The translations under genes were made by a program, and so were the position numbers. A model generated the notes under the pieces. That model saw nothing but the letters and a program-made list of their open reading frames with translations, did not search any database and was not told the DNA's origin. Shown here piece by piece: positions 34,725 through 45,176 of a stretch of DNA of 46,429 nt (its first letter is position 1; every line of letters starts with the position of its first letter). This DNA comes from Candidatus Colwellia aromaticivorans (lineage in GTDB: Bacteria; Pseudomonadota; Gammaproteobacteria; Enterobacterales; Alteromonadaceae): assembly GCF_003333305.1 (NCBI RefSeq), contig NZ_QOLD01000024.1, forward strand, positions 1 to 46,429, in the 5' to 3' direction.

Positions 34725-35922
34725 TATAAGTAAGTTAAAGCTGCACAAATACAATAGAAAAAAATCATCTTTCATTAACATTAACAAAGCCACGGGTGCA
34801 ATTACTGTGATAATGGCCTTGGTGATGTTGGGGTTAGCTTTAGCTAGCGCCTTATATACAGCAAAAACTAAAATGTTAGATGTTCGTATTGCTAATGCAG
34901 AAATAAGAAAGAATGAAGCGATTTTATCGGCAGAATCGGGTTTAAAAAGAGCCATGATTCAGTTCGAAGTCGAAAACGTTGATCTCATTAACCCTATTGA
35001 TATTGATTCAATTGACGATAGTCCAGGTGACACAAATTTTGTGGTGAGTTATAGCTTGATTGACACCTTTGAAACTGACGGGGATTGCCCGAAAATTGTA
35101 CGTTTTATCGGACTTAACTCTGTTGGTCAAAGCAAAGATAGTACGGGCACACGAACACACGCTCAAAAGATTGCCTTACTCCCTTTTACTTGTGGAACAC
35201 CTGATTCAGCTATTACGGTTTCGGGCACTATTGGTATTGGTGGTGCCTTTACGGTTGGGGCAAACCCTAATGGTGGTGGTGTAGGTGTACCGTTATCAGT
35301 TTGGAGTGATGATAATGTTACTCTAGGGGGAACTGGTGCTACCTGTGGCTTAGAAGAGTTTGATGGCGGCTATTGTCCAGGTTCTCCTTATTCAGATAGC
35401 ACCCTTGAAGCAGCGGATATTCTTGACAATGATACAACAGGCTTTCCTTCTGATTTATTAGATTATACTTTTGGTGTAGCGACAGCGAACTATCAAGAGT
35501 TAAAAAATCGGGCTGAAGTATTAGCGGATTGCTCAACATTACCTAACCCTTCTCTTACTGATATTACCACGGGGTTTTATTGGATTGAAGGTGCTTGCAC
35601 TCTTAATGCAGGTCATATAGTAGGTTCAGTAGATGAGCCAGTAATTATTGTGGTGGAAAACAGTTTAACCAGGCTTAATGGTGGCGCTATTATTTATGGT
35701 TTATTCTTTGCTTTTGAAACTACTCCAGGTAGTGGTGGAGATGTACAAATGCAGGGTAATTCTACGGTAAGAGGTGCTTTTATTTCCGATCATGATATAG
35801 GGGGAAGTGGAGGTACTTTTAATACAAGGTATGATGCAGAAGTTTTGGGAAACATTAGCCAAGGTGGCGGCCCCAAACTGTCTACCGTTGAAATTATACC
35901 AGGTAGCTGGAAAGATTTTTAG
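34717..35922 (+). CDS. pilX: Minor pilin PilX-like with long C-terminal domain
   Basis: From ATG 34717 (GAGGA about ten bases upstream) the product has 401 residues, roughly twice the usual PilX. The N-terminus is PilX-like: GAITVIMALVMLGLALASAL without the prepilin FTLxE, then the marker NAEIRKNEAILSAESGLKRA. Residues about 155-400 form a glycine-rich, probably beta-helical domain (GGAFTVGANPNGGGVG, GGAIIYGLFFAFE, GGDVQMQGNSTVRGAF). Such a domain could act at the pilus tip. An alternative ATG at 34708 adds three residues. Confidence 0.8.
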   Translation: MTNISKLKLHKYNRKKSSFININKATGAITVIMALVMLGLALASALYTAKTKMLDVRIANAEIRKNEAILSAESGLKRAMIQFEVENVDLINPIDIDSIDDSPGDTNFVVSYSLIDTFETDGDCPKIVRFIGLNSVGQSKDSTGTRTHAQKIALLPFTCGTPDSAITVSGTIGIGGAFTVGANPNGGGVGVPLSVWSDDNVTLGGTGATCGLEEFDGGYCPGSPYSDSTLEAADILDNDTTGFPSDLLDYTFGVATANYQELKNRAEVLADCSTLPNPSLTDITTGFYWIEGACTLNAGHIVGSVDEPVIIVVENSLTRLNGGAIIYGLFFAFETTPGSGGDVQMQGNSTVRGAFISDHDIGGSGGTFNTRYDAEVLGNISQGGGPKLSTVEIIPGSWKDF

Positions 35923-35931
35923 GAGAAGCAT

Positions 35932-37989
35932 ATGAGTTATGTTGTAGGAAATAAAGTCACAGGAATCAAAAAATTAACGAAAAGCAATCAAGGCTTTACC
36001 TTAATTGAAGTATTGATCGGCATTTTTATTGCTGCCGTAGGAATTGTGGGTGTTTTAGAAATTCAAAAGCATGTGATTAGATCGGGTAATGAAGTTAATG
36101 CCCGTACAATTGCTATTCAACTAGTACGTGACAAACTAGATTTCATTAATAATATTGATGCTTTTGATGATGTTGGTAGAGATCTGCCTGACGTTGAGAA
36201 TAATATGGTTAAGAACAACTATAGCTTCACGCGTAGCTGGACAATGACAGCACATCACTTTGATGAAGATGCTGCTACATGGGGAGTTGTTGGTACAGGT
36301 GAAAGTACGGATGCTAAACATGTTACTGTGTCAGTGAGTTGGACTGATATTAATAATAATGTGCAAACAGTCAATGGTGATCAAATAATATCAAGTGCAT
36401 CAATACATGATACGTCAGGGCTAAGTACCACATCAGGTGACCGAATCACACCTGAAATTCCTTTTAATGAAATATCAAGTATTGAAAACCCTCCAATTAG
36501 CTTAGTTGATGATGTTATTGCAAACGCTACTTACAACACCCAAGAAACCTCAAGACCTATACCAACCGTTGTTGCAAGAAATGGTCAGAACTTAATTCAG
36601 TTTGAAACGATTACTTATGATAATTCATCAGATCAACAAACCTTAGAAGATTTTTCAACGGTAAACTGTTCTTGTAGCTTTAGCGCTAACGGTGAGGCTA
36701 AAGCGCCAACTATTTTAACTATATCAAATGATGGAGAGTCATTGATTAATGATGAAAATTCAGGTGAGTTAATTAGTAAAGTAAAAGGTGTTACCTCTAG
36801 CACAGGACAGCCTGAATTATGTACTGCTTGTTGCGAAGATCACCATGACTCATCTTCGTCAGCCGCTAAATATGTATCAGGGAGTTCTGCTGACCACCCT
36901 CATTATGATACCGATTTAAATGAAGCTTTTCCTCCTTCTGATGATTATGTTGAAGCATGTCGTTTTCGCCGAGTAGATGGTTTTTATGAAATGGTGCCTG
37001 ATTGGCAATTAGCCGATATTATTATTATGCCTAAGAGCTACTTTGTCGATACCGATAATGTGACTGCCTACGTCAGTTATGTTAAAGCCGTGGTACAAGC
37101 AAAACTAATGGGTACAACCATGCCGACTAAACTTGACATAGATACGCGTAGCATGACTGATTTACTTGCCGGCGGATATCAACTTATTGCCCGTGGCATT
37201 TATGTTGATCTTGCATCATTAAGCAGTACTGATTTAACAACTATTCAGTCTTATGGTCTCGTTGGTGGCTCAGATTACAAGCCTAATTGGTTAGCGTATG
37301 TGCCTTTTTATGAAATCAACTTATCTTTATTCGCTGATTGGTCTACTGATCCTAATTCCTCCGCAGTTGCAACAATAACAAATGAAGCGATAGATACCAT
37401 AGTTGATCCTGCCACTAATTATTACGGCAATTTTTCTAGAGGCTGGTTAACGGCTTTGGAAACAGGTGCGGTTAATATTGTAGGAGAAGCCCGCACTGAT
37501 AATACAGGTTTAACCGGTAGTGGTGCTATTGTCAGTCCCTCTTCAATTTTGTCAGATACGATTAATGTTGATGTTAATATTGAAGGTATTAGTGTTGACT
37601 GCCAGACTGTGGGATGTAGTAATAGTATATCGATAAATATTAATTGTATAAATGACAACGGTACACGCTGTACAGGACAAGATGGCAGTAATATAAATTT
37701 AATCTCTAGTGCAGGGTTAGCATGTACGAATTTGGATGGTGAAACAACTACCCCCTCTTATAATGGTGAAGATGTTATTTGTAACGGCGTAAGTGATGCT
37801 TGGACTAGCGGTTCGATTACTTTATCTGAAGCTGGGTATAAGTTTTATTTTCCTCCAGCTTCAGACAGTCCTACCGCTGAAGAAATAGCTGCAGCTGTGG
37901 CTAGCGCCCAAATTGATTTAGTTGTTCCTATTACAATAGATACAGTCGGTGTTGGGTTTAGCCGAGATGTTATTATGCTTGAGCAGTGA
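35932..37989 (+). CDS. Giant PilV-like minor pilin (685 residues)
   Basis: The N-terminus is a PilV-type prepilin: leader ending QG (G21), F22, TLIEVLIGIFIAAVGIVGVL with E26, then EIQKHVIRSGNEVNARTIAI. The following 600 residues have no counterpart in ordinary PilV, which is about 150-190 residues. The body holds two cysteine groups, C246/C248 and C297, C300, C301 with H304-H305, which could bind metal or form disulfides, and a Cys-rich C-terminal part (about 555-625). It ends the operon where pilY1 would normally stand, so it may be the tip adhesin (inference). AGGAG precedes the ATG. Confidence 0.8.
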   Translation: MSYVVGNKVTGIKKLTKSNQGFTLIEVLIGIFIAAVGIVGVLEIQKHVIRSGNEVNARTIAIQLVRDKLDFINNIDAFDDVGRDLPDVENNMVKNNYSFTRSWTMTAHHFDEDAATWGVVGTGESTDAKHVTVSVSWTDINNNVQTVNGDQIISSASIHDTSGLSTTSGDRITPEIPFNEISSIENPPISLVDDVIANATYNTQETSRPIPTVVARNGQNLIQFETITYDNSSDQQTLEDFSTVNCSCSFSANGEAKAPTILTISNDGESLINDENSGELISKVKGVTSSTGQPELCTACCEDHHDSSSSAAKYVSGSSADHPHYDTDLNEAFPPSDDYVEACRFRRVDGFYEMVPDWQLADIIIMPKSYFVDTDNVTAYVSYVKAVVQAKLMGTTMPTKLDIDTRSMTDLLAGGYQLIARGIYVDLASLSSTDLTTIQSYGLVGGSDYKPNWLAYVPFYEINLSLFADWSTDPNSSAVATITNEAIDTIVDPATNYYGNFSRGWLTALETGAVNIVGEARTDNTGLTGSGAIVSPSSILSDTINVDVNIEGISVDCQTVGCSNSISININCINDNGTRCTGQDGSNINLISSAGLACTNLDGETTTPSYNGEDVICNGVSDAWTSGSITLSEAGYKFYFPPASDSPTAEEIAAAVASAQIDLVVPITIDTVGVGFSRDVIMLEQ

Positions 37990-38013
37990 TATTAATTAAA
38001 ATTTATAAGAATA

Positions 38014-38041
38014 AAAGGGTTGAATACAAATTCAACCCTTT
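38014..38041. terminator. Bidirectional terminator between pilV-like gene and nadE
   Basis: AAAGGGTTGAA (38014-38024) and TTCAACCCTTT (38031-38041) form a perfect 11-bp stem around TACAAA. The T runs are short, but the position between convergent genes supports a shared terminator. Confidence 0.8.
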
Positions 38042-38047
38042 AATCAG

Positions 38048-38902
38048 CTAACCGTAAACAGTAGGAATCGGCTGGCGTTTATGCTGCGTTTTTTGATAAA
38101 TATTAATAATATGATCACGTACTTGCGTTGTTACTTCTTTACCTTCCAGAAAATCATCAAGTTGGTCATAACTAATACCTAAGGCATCTTCATCGGTTTT
38201 ACCAGGTTCTAGATCTTCTAAATCAGCTGTTGGTGCTTTATCAACTAAAATAGAAGGGGCGCCTAAATGTTTAGCTAACATTCTAACTTGTCGTTTAGAT
38301 AGGCCAAACAATGGCGCTAAATCACAGGCACCGTCACCCCATTTAGTAAAAAATCCGGTAATATTTTCTGCGCTATGATCAGTACCTAATACTAAACCGC
38401 CCATAATTCCCGCAATGTGGTATTGAGATACCATACGTGCGCGTGCTTTTACATTGCCTTTTGAGAAGTCTACTTGGCTTTTTGATGCGGAGAGTAAATT
38501 TGCACCCGAAAGCGCGTCAACTACTTGCTGATGAATACCATTTACCCCATCGAGTACATTAGTTGTTAAACAATGGTCAGGTTGAATAAAGTTTAGTGCT
38601 TGCTGGGCATCATCTTCATCGGCTTGAACACCGTAAGGTAACCGAACAGCAATAAATTGGAACGTATTCTCACTGTCAGTACAAAGCGTTGTATTTAGTT
38701 CGGTATTTAATTCTGTGACGGCAAGCTGTGCCAAACGACCACAAGTTGAAGAATCAACCCCGCCACTAATACCAAGTACTAATGTTTTTAAACCTGAATT
38801 TGCTAATGTTGATTTAATAAAGTCAATGCGACGGCGAATCTCAAATTGAATATCAATTTCAGGTAACACATTCATCTCATCAATAATTGCTTGCTGATCC
38901 AT
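38048..38902 (-). CDS. nadE: NH3-dependent NAD synthetase
   Basis: A 284-residue enzyme making NAD from deamido-NAD, ATP and ammonia. The PP-loop is GISGGVDS at 44-51; other marks are [34 protein letters not shown] and [19 protein letters not shown]. Length and lack of a glutaminase domain place it in the E. coli NadE class. It is transcribed away from glnB; the 310-bp gap between them holds a miniature element. Confidence 0.96.
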   Translation of the reverse strand: MDQQAIIDEMNVLPEIDIQFEIRRRIDFIKSTLANSGLKTLVLGISGGVDSSTCGRLAQLAVTELNTELNTTLCTDSENTFQFIAVRLPYGVQADEDDAQQALNFIQPDHCLTTNVLDGVNGIHQQVVDALSGANLLSASKSQVDFSKGNVKARARMVSQYHIAGIMGGLVLGTDHSAENITGFFTKWGDGACDLAPLFGLSKRQVRMLAKHLGAPSILVDKAPTADLEDLEPGKTDEDALGISYDQLDDFLEGKEVTTQVRDHIINIYQKTQHKRQPIPTVYG

Positions 38903-38966
38903 GGGGTTCCTACTTTACTATGGGAATATTGAATGGCAGCCATAGTAACAAAATAATTGTGTTATA

Positions 38967-39122
38967 CCAGTTTCATTAATTAAGTGATCTATTTTATACG
39001 TAGGAAAAACGGTCAAATACAAGGCGTTTATTTCAATAACTAGTTGTTTTAGCTATTAAATAAATAACGAAGTAGTTGATCGTTTTAACAAGTAGAAATG
39101 ATTACATAGTTAGTGAGATTGG
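38967..39122. mobile_element. Miniature inverted-repeat element C (156 bp)
   Basis: The ends pair at about 19 of 25 positions (TACCAGTTTCATTAATTAAG against the reverse complement of the right end, TACCAATCTCACTAACTATG). TA flanks both sides (38965-38966 and 39123-39124). It fills most of the nadE-glnB gap, is AT-rich and codes for nothing. It may carry or displace the promoters of the two divergent genes. Confidence 0.6.
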
Positions 39123-39200
39123 TATTAGCTAAATAATAACAACTGCTTATTGAAATATAATGATAAACGCGTTGTAATGTAACTAATAATGGACTTTTAA

Positions 39201-39551
<351 letters not shown>

Positions 39552-39553
39552 AA

Positions 39554-39654
39554 AAGTTGCGAGTTATCAGTTTCCTTCGACAAGCTCAGGATGAACGGGC
39601 TTATTACCGTGCATCCTGAGCGTGAGGCACGAGCAGTCGAAGGGCTCGCAACTT
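39554..39654. repeat. Long hairpin repeat between glnB and bamD
   Basis: Three nested stems pair in order: AAGTTGCGAG (39554-39563) with CTCGCAACTT (39645-39654), CCTTCGAC with GTCGAAGG, and CTCAGGATG with CATCCTGAG. The whole 101 bp folds into one hairpin filling the convergent gap, so it may serve as terminator for both genes. The CTTCGACAAGCTCAGG motif is familiar as a dispersed repeat in many bacteria. Confidence 0.8.
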
Positions 39655-39657
39655 ACT

Positions 39658-40416
39658 TTACTTAATTAATGAATTGTTTGGATAGTTTGCGGCTAATACT
39701 TGCAACGTATTCTTCTTTAAATCAACTAAGCCAAGCTTATCATAACACTCAATCATTATTTCTAATGCCGGCTCTACCTCAGGGCTAGGAGTAAAGTATT
39801 CAATAATATACCTACCTCTGTTTGCCGCTGATGCATAGGCACCACGTTTTAAATAAAAAGCAGCAACTGATAATTCATACTTGGCTAAACGAGATTTTAT
39901 TTCAATCATGCGTTTACGAGAGTCAGCGGCATATTTACTTTCTGGATAGTTAGTCACTACGCGTTTTAAGTCATTAAAGGCCTCACGGGCTGCGCTAGGA
40001 TCTCTATCCGAACGGTCTATACCAACAATATCTTGAAATAAATTATCTTCAGTGGACAAATTGATTAATGCTCGCATGTAGTAAACATAATCAACATTGG
40101 GATTATTGGGATTTAATCGTAAAAACCTATCCGTTAAGGCGATGCCTTGTGCTGAATCACCTACTTTATAATATGCATAGATTAAATCTAGTTGCACTTG
40201 GTGAGATATGGGGCCAAAAGGAAAGCGTGAATCAATAGCACTTAGCGTTGAAATAGCCTTTTGATATAAACCGTTATCTAGTGCTGTTCTTGCATCTACA
40301 AATAATGCTTGTGCAGATTTATCAGGGACTATTTCAATCTCCTTTACTGATGAAGAACAACCAGCTAAAACAAGCGCCAATGTGATAAAAATTATTTTTG
40401 TGGTCAATTTTTCCAT
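39658..40416 (-). CDS. bamD: Outer-membrane assembly lipoprotein BamD
   Basis: A 252-residue lipoprotein with lipobox LAGC (Cys20) and five tetratricopeptide-like repeats, for example ARTALDNGLYQKAISTLSAI and FPFGPISHQVQLDLIYAYYK. BamD is the essential accessory subunit of the BAM complex inserting beta-barrel proteins. It is divergent from rluD, the same arrangement as in E. coli. Confidence 0.96.
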   Translation of the reverse strand: MEKLTTKIIFITLALVLAGCSSSVKEIEIVPDKSAQALFVDARTALDNGLYQKAISTLSAIDSRFPFGPISHQVQLDLIYAYYKVGDSAQGIALTDRFLRLNPNNPNVDYVYYMRALINLSTEDNLFQDIVGIDRSDRDPSAAREAFNDLKRVVTNYPESKYAADSRKRMIEIKSRLAKYELSVAAFYLKRGAYASAANRGRYIIEYFTPSPEVEPALEIMIECYDKLGLVDLKKNTLQVLAANYPNNSLIK

Positions 40417-40589
40417 AGAAATTGTTATTACGCCTTTTATTCTGGTTAAAATAAGTATGAAAGCCCTTAATAAAAAGGGTAAAATGTGATTAATCTACTT
40501 AGTGCAGACTTTAGTACAAGCATTCTAACCTAGCATTTTCGCTAGTACAATGACGAGTTGCACAACGTTAAAAATTTAAAGAGAGTTTA

Positions 40590-41564
40590 ATGGCTGAAAT
40601 AATTCAACATAAAGATATTGTCCCTGATTCGTGTTTAGGTAAACGCTTAGACCAAACTTTGGCGATAATGTTCCCTGACTATTCACGTTCAAGGTTAAAA
40701 GATTGGATCTTAGCTGGCAGTGTTACGGTTAATGGCGAAGTATTACCACGTCCAAGGGAAAAAATGTACGGTGGCGAAAGTATAGCTATTAATGCCGAAA
40801 TTGAAGCAGAGCAACGCTTTGAAGCGCAAAATATAAAATTAAATATTGTCTATGAAGATGATGATATTTTAGTTATTAACAAACCCGCGGGTTTAGTTGT
40901 TCATCCTGGAGCGGGTAACCCTGATGGCACAGTATTAAATGCGTTATTGCATCATTACCCTGCAATCGAAGTTGTACCTCGTGCTGGTATTGTGCATCGC
41001 TTAGATAAAGACACTACTGGGTTAATGGTAGTAGCTAAAACTATTGCAGCACAAACCAACTTAGTAGAAGCGTTGCAATTAAGAGAAATAACTCGAGAGT
41101 ATGAAGCCGTAGCCAATGGTTTGATGACCGCAGGAGGTCTTGTGGATGAACCCATAGGACGCCATCCAACTAAACGTACACTTATGGGCGTTGTTTTATC
41201 AGGTAGACCTTCGGTAACACATTATCGAGTATTGGAAAAATATCGTCTGCATACGCGTTTACGTTTACGTCTTGAAACTGGACGTACTCATCAAATTCGC
41301 GTGCATATGTCACACATTACTCACCCACTTGTTGGTGATCAAGGATATGGAGGCAGACCGCGTCCACCTAAAAACTCTACGCCAGAATTGTTAGCTAAAT
41401 TACGTAGTTTTAAACGTCAAGCATTACATGCTGCTATGTTGTCCTTGTATCATCCTGTCACAGGAGAATTAATGACTTGGCATGCTGATTTACCAGATGA
41501 TTTTGTTGAATTAGTTGAGCTTCTGCAAGCTGATAACAAACTTAATGCTCAAGATGAGTATTAA
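40590..41564 (+). CDS. rluD: 23S rRNA pseudouridine synthase RluD
   Basis: A 324-residue RluA-family enzyme modifying U1911, U1915 and U1917 of 23S rRNA (E. coli numbering). An S4 RNA-binding domain covers about 15-80 (RLDQTLAIMFPDYSRSRLKD); the catalytic motif HRLDKDTTGLMVVAK places the nucleophile at D139, the same number as in E. coli RluD. It precedes pgeF by 26 bp in the conserved order. Confidence 0.97.
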   Translation: MAEIIQHKDIVPDSCLGKRLDQTLAIMFPDYSRSRLKDWILAGSVTVNGEVLPRPREKMYGGESIAINAEIEAEQRFEAQNIKLNIVYEDDDILVINKPAGLVVHPGAGNPDGTVLNALLHHYPAIEVVPRAGIVHRLDKDTTGLMVVAKTIAAQTNLVEALQLREITREYEAVANGLMTAGGLVDEPIGRHPTKRTLMGVVLSGRPSVTHYRVLEKYRLHTRLRLRLETGRTHQIRVHMSHITHPLVGDQGYGGRPRPPKNSTPELLAKLRSFKRQALHAAMLSLYHPVTGELMTWHADLPDDFVELVELLQADNKLNAQDEY

Positions 41565-41590
41565 GTATTAAAGAAAAACCGCTAGCAACT

Positions 41591-42397
41591 TTGGATACTC
41601 GAGCAAACTCAGCGATTGAATTTGTTCAATGGCCTGTACATTCTCAATTAGAAAGTACAGGCATTGATGACAAAGTGCTAGCGATACAAACGACCTGTGC
41701 ATCGCCTATTAATATTTCGGGTGATAATGATTTTCCTTATAAAAAGTATCCCTATAAAAATTTCAACTTAGGTTTACATGTAGGCGATTGTGCCAATAAC
41801 GTTGAGCATAACCGGCAATGTTTACAAAAATTATTCCCATCAAAAACTCGTATTCAATGGCTTGAACAAGTACATGGCAATACGGTGGCCAAAATATCAA
41901 AAGTAACTAAAGAAAATATTATTGCTGATGCCATGGTTACTCGTGAAAAAAACATTGCTTTGGCTATCATGACAGCTGATTGCTTGCCAATTTTATTGAT
42001 ATCAAGTCAAGGCGATGAAATAGCGGCAATACACGGCGGTTGGCGCCCTTTAGCGGCCAATATTATTACTAATACGTTAAATAAAATGCACACAGCAGCC
42101 GATGATATTTATGCTTGGTTAGGCCCTTGTATTGGTAAAGAAGCGTTTGAGGTTGGAAGCGAAGTACAAAGGGCCTTTGTTGAACAAGGAAACGCATTCT
42201 CTCAGGCTTTTATCAAGCAAGAAAATGGTAAATATTTAGCAAACTTGCATGAAATAGCGACTCTGCAGTTGAATAAAGTAGGTATTAAGCAAATAAGCTC
42301 TTTGTCAGAGTGTACTTATTCACAACCGGAAAAATATTATTCCTATCGAAAAAATTCAATTACCGGCCGCATGGCAACAGTTATCAGCTTATTATAA
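41591..42397 (+). CDS. pgeF: Peptidoglycan editing factor PgeF (YfiH, laccase-domain)
   Basis: A 268-residue DUF152/laccase-domain protein: FNLGLHVGDCANNVEHNR, QWLEQVHGNTV, ADAMVTREKNIALAIMTADCLPILL, AAIHGGWRPLAANI and WLGPCIGKEAFEVG. The Cys and His residues form the zinc site of the YfiH fold. In E. coli it corrects misincorporated residues in peptidoglycan precursors. The likely start is TTG 41591, without a clear ribosome site, so translation may be coupled to rluD 26 bp upstream; the exact start is uncertain. Confidence 0.9.
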   Translation: MDTRANSAIEFVQWPVHSQLESTGIDDKVLAIQTTCASPINISGDNDFPYKKYPYKNFNLGLHVGDCANNVEHNRQCLQKLFPSKTRIQWLEQVHGNTVAKISKVTKENIIADAMVTREKNIALAIMTADCLPILLISSQGDEIAAIHGGWRPLAANIITNTLNKMHTAADDIYAWLGPCIGKEAFEVGSEVQRAFVEQGNAFSQAFIKQENGKYLANLHEIATLQLNKVGIKQISSLSECTYSQPEKYYSYRKNSITGRMATVISLL

Positions 42398-42454
42398 TTC
42401 ATCAATGTAAATTAAGTTTTCTTGTTATACATCAAAGTTGTATTTCATCAACCA

Positions 42455-42482
42455 TTGAAAAAGTAGACTGATGTCCTAATGT
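42455..42482 (+). promoter_or_regulatory. Candidate heat-shock (sigma-32) promoter of clpB
   Basis: TTGAAA (42455-42460), 13 bases, then TCCTAATGT (42474-42482), resembles the E. coli clpB sigma-32 promoter as I recall it (TTGAAT ... GATGACCTCATTT). It lies 66 bp before the clpB start and after the pgeF stop. Confidence 0.5.
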
Positions 42483-42547
42483 TATAGATAACTATTTCAA
42501 AGTATGTTCAATACAAATAAGCCCAGTAACATGGCAGGAGAACATTT

Positions 42548-45118
42548 ATGCGTTTAGACCGATTTACTCAATCATTCCAAGAATCCATTGCCGATGCTCA
42601 GTCAATAGCACTAGGACGAGATCATCAATTTATCGAACCAATTCATTTGATGATGGCACTGTTAAATCAAAATGGTAACTCCATTATTCCCTTATTAAAA
42701 AGTGCCGGTGTTGATGTACGTTCCTTACGTATAGAGATTGAACAGGCATTGAAATCTTTAGCACAAGTCGAAGATTCTGCAGGCGATGTTCAACTATCTT
42801 CAGCGTCGGGTAAATTGTTTAATTTATGTGATAAACATGCCCAAAAAATGTCTGATACCTATATATCCTCAGAAATGTTTCTGTTGGCGGCACTTCAAGA
42901 CAAGGGCGCTTTGGGAAAAACTCTTCAAGCATTAGGTGCAAATGAACAACGGCTTAAAGCGGCCATTGAACATATACGTGGTGGGAAAAAAGTAGATGAT
43001 CAAAATGCTGAAGATGTTCGCCAAGCATTGCAAAAATTTACTGTTGATTTAACCGAGCGTGCAGAACAAGGAAAATTAGATCCAGTCATTGGGCGAGATG
43101 AGGAAATTCGTCGCACGTTACAAGTGTTGCAACGTCGCACTAAAAATAACCCAGTATTAATAGGTCAGCCAGGGGTGGGTAAAACTGCTATTGTTGAGGG
43201 TTTAGCGCAGCGTATTGTTGATCATGAAGTACCTGAAGGTTTAAAAAACAAACGTGTATTGTCTTTAGATATGGGGGCTTTGATTGCCGGAGCAAAATAC
43301 CGCGGAGAATTTGAAGAGCGTTTAAAGGCAGTATTAAATGAGTTGTCTCAAGAAGAGGGTCAAGTCATTTTATTTATTGATGAATTACATACCATGGTAG
43401 GGGCTGGGAAATCTGACGGCGCGATGGATGCAGGCAACATGCTAAAACCAGCGCTAGCCCGCGGTGATTTACATTGTGTTGGTGCAACTACTTTAGATGA
43501 ATATCGAAAATACATTGAAAAAGATGCTGCTTTAGAGCGCCGCTTTCAAAAAGTTTTAGTGGAAGAGCCAAGTGTAGACGACACTATTGCTATATTACGT
43601 GGTTTAAAAGAGCGATACGAATTACATCATAATGTTAATATTACTGATCCTGCGATTGTTGCAGCGGCAACGTTATCACATCGATATATTAGTGATAGAC
43701 AATTACCAGATAAAGCCATTGATCTAATTGATGAAGCTGCTTCTAGTATTCGTTTGCAAATGGACTCAAAACCAGAAGATTTAGATCGACTTGAACGCAG
43801 GTTAATCCAACTTAAATTAGAGCAAAAAGCGTTAGAAAAAGATGCTGATGACGCTTCAAAAAAACGTTTGGCACTCATTTCAGATAAAATAAATGACAAA
43901 CAACAACAATATGATGAATTGGATGAAGTGTGGACAACAGAAAAAGCCGCATTATATGGTACACAAACAATTAAGGAAGAATTAGAACAAGCACGTATTG
44001 AATTAGAATCCGCTAGAAGAAGCGGTGATCTAAATCGTATGTCTGAATTACAGTATGGCAAATTACCTGAGCTTGAAAAACAACTGGATTTAGCCAGTCA
44101 GGCAGAAATGCAAGAGATGAGTTTACTGGCAAACAAAGTAACAGAGGTTGAAATAGCTGACGTTCTTAGCAAAGCTACCGGAATACCTGTGGCGAAGATG
44201 TTAGAGCAGGAACGTGACAAATTACTTAATATGGAAGAAGCACTACATCAAAAAGTTATTGGTCAAGGAGAAGCGGTTACCTCGGTATCTAATGCAATTA
44301 GGCGCTCAAGAGCAGGACTTGCGGATCCAAACCAACCCATAGGATCATTTTTATTTTTAGGACCTACAGGGGTAGGTAAGACTGAGTTAACTAAAGCGTT
44401 GGCCTATTTTCTATTTGACAGTGAAGATTCTCTTATTCGTATAGATATGTCTGAATTTATGGAAAAACATTCAGTTTCTCGTTTAGTTGGCGCACCTCCT
44501 GGCTATGTAGGCTACGAAGAAGGGGGCTATTTAACCGAAGCTGTGCGTCGCAAACCTTATTCAGTAATCTTATTAGATGAAGTCGAAAAAGCACACCCCG
44601 ATGTTTTTAATATATTATTACAAGTACTTGATGATGGCCGCTTAACAGACGGCCAAGGTCGAACGGTTGACTTTAAAAATACTGTCATTATTATGACCGC
44701 AAATATTGGCTCGGATATAATTCAACAATTTAGTGATGATAGTCAATATCAACAAATGAAAACTCAAGTAATGAATGAGGTAAGTCATCACTTTAAACCT
44801 GAGTTTATCAATCGTATTGATGAATCTGTGGTATTTCACCCTTTATTAGCCGATCAAATCCAGCAAATTGCCGGTATTCAAATACAAGAATTATCAAAAC
44901 GCTTAGCTGAACAAAATCTAAAATTGGCGATTAGTTCAGAAGCATTAGCATTAATTGCACAAGCAGGGTTTGATCCTATTTTTGGGGCAAGACCTTTAAA
45001 ACGAGCTATTCAACAAGGGCTAGAAAATCCACTAGCACAAAAATTGCTCGCAAATGAATTTTCTTCAGGGAGCACTATTAGTATTGTCGCTGAACACGGC
45101 AAGCTAGTATTTAACTAA
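42548..45118 (+). CDS. clpB: ClpB disaggregase chaperone
   Basis: An 856-residue Hsp100 AAA+ protein. The N-domain covers about 1-145, the first AAA+ module has Walker A GQPGVGKT at 206-213, the middle coiled coil spans about 410-525, and the second module has Walker A GPTGVGKT at 605-612 and [14 protein letters not shown]. Length and motif positions match E. coli ClpB. It resolubilises aggregated proteins with DnaK. AGGAG precedes the ATG; a heat-shock promoter candidate lies upstream. Confidence 0.98.
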   Translation: MRLDRFTQSFQESIADAQSIALGRDHQFIEPIHLMMALLNQNGNSIIPLLKSAGVDVRSLRIEIEQALKSLAQVEDSAGDVQLSSASGKLFNLCDKHAQKMSDTYISSEMFLLAALQDKGALGKTLQALGANEQRLKAAIEHIRGGKKVDDQNAEDVRQALQKFTVDLTERAEQGKLDPVIGRDEEIRRTLQVLQRRTKNNPVLIGQPGVGKTAIVEGLAQRIVDHEVPEGLKNKRVLSLDMGALIAGAKYRGEFEERLKAVLNELSQEEGQVILFIDELHTMVGAGKSDGAMDAGNMLKPALARGDLHCVGATTLDEYRKYIEKDAALERRFQKVLVEEPSVDDTIAILRGLKERYELHHNVNITDPAIVAAATLSHRYISDRQLPDKAIDLIDEAASSIRLQMDSKPEDLDRLERRLIQLKLEQKALEKDADDASKKRLALISDKINDKQQQYDELDEVWTTEKAALYGTQTIKEELEQARIELESARRSGDLNRMSELQYGKLPELEKQLDLASQAEMQEMSLLANKVTEVEIADVLSKATGIPVAKMLEQERDKLLNMEEALHQKVIGQGEAVTSVSNAIRRSRAGLADPNQPIGSFLFLGPTGVGKTELTKALAYFLFDSEDSLIRIDMSEFMEKHSVSRLVGAPPGYVGYEEGGYLTEAVRRKPYSVILLDEVEKAHPDVFNILLQVLDDGRLTDGQGRTVDFKNTVIIMTANIGSDIIQQFSDDSQYQQMKTQVMNEVSHHFKPEFINRIDESVVFHPLLADQIQQIAGIQIQELSKRLAEQNLKLAISSEALALIAQAGFDPIFGARPLKRAIQQGLENPLAQKLLANEFSSGSTISIVAEHGKLVFN

Positions 45119-45176
45119 ATGTTATTTAATTGGTACGAAGTTAACCGCTAATTTACTTTTGTGTATAAGTGGTGAG

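Noticed and set aside
43627..44061. 144-codon minus-strand frame
   Set aside because: It is antisense to the coiled-coil region of clpB and serine-rich as expected of a shadow frame.
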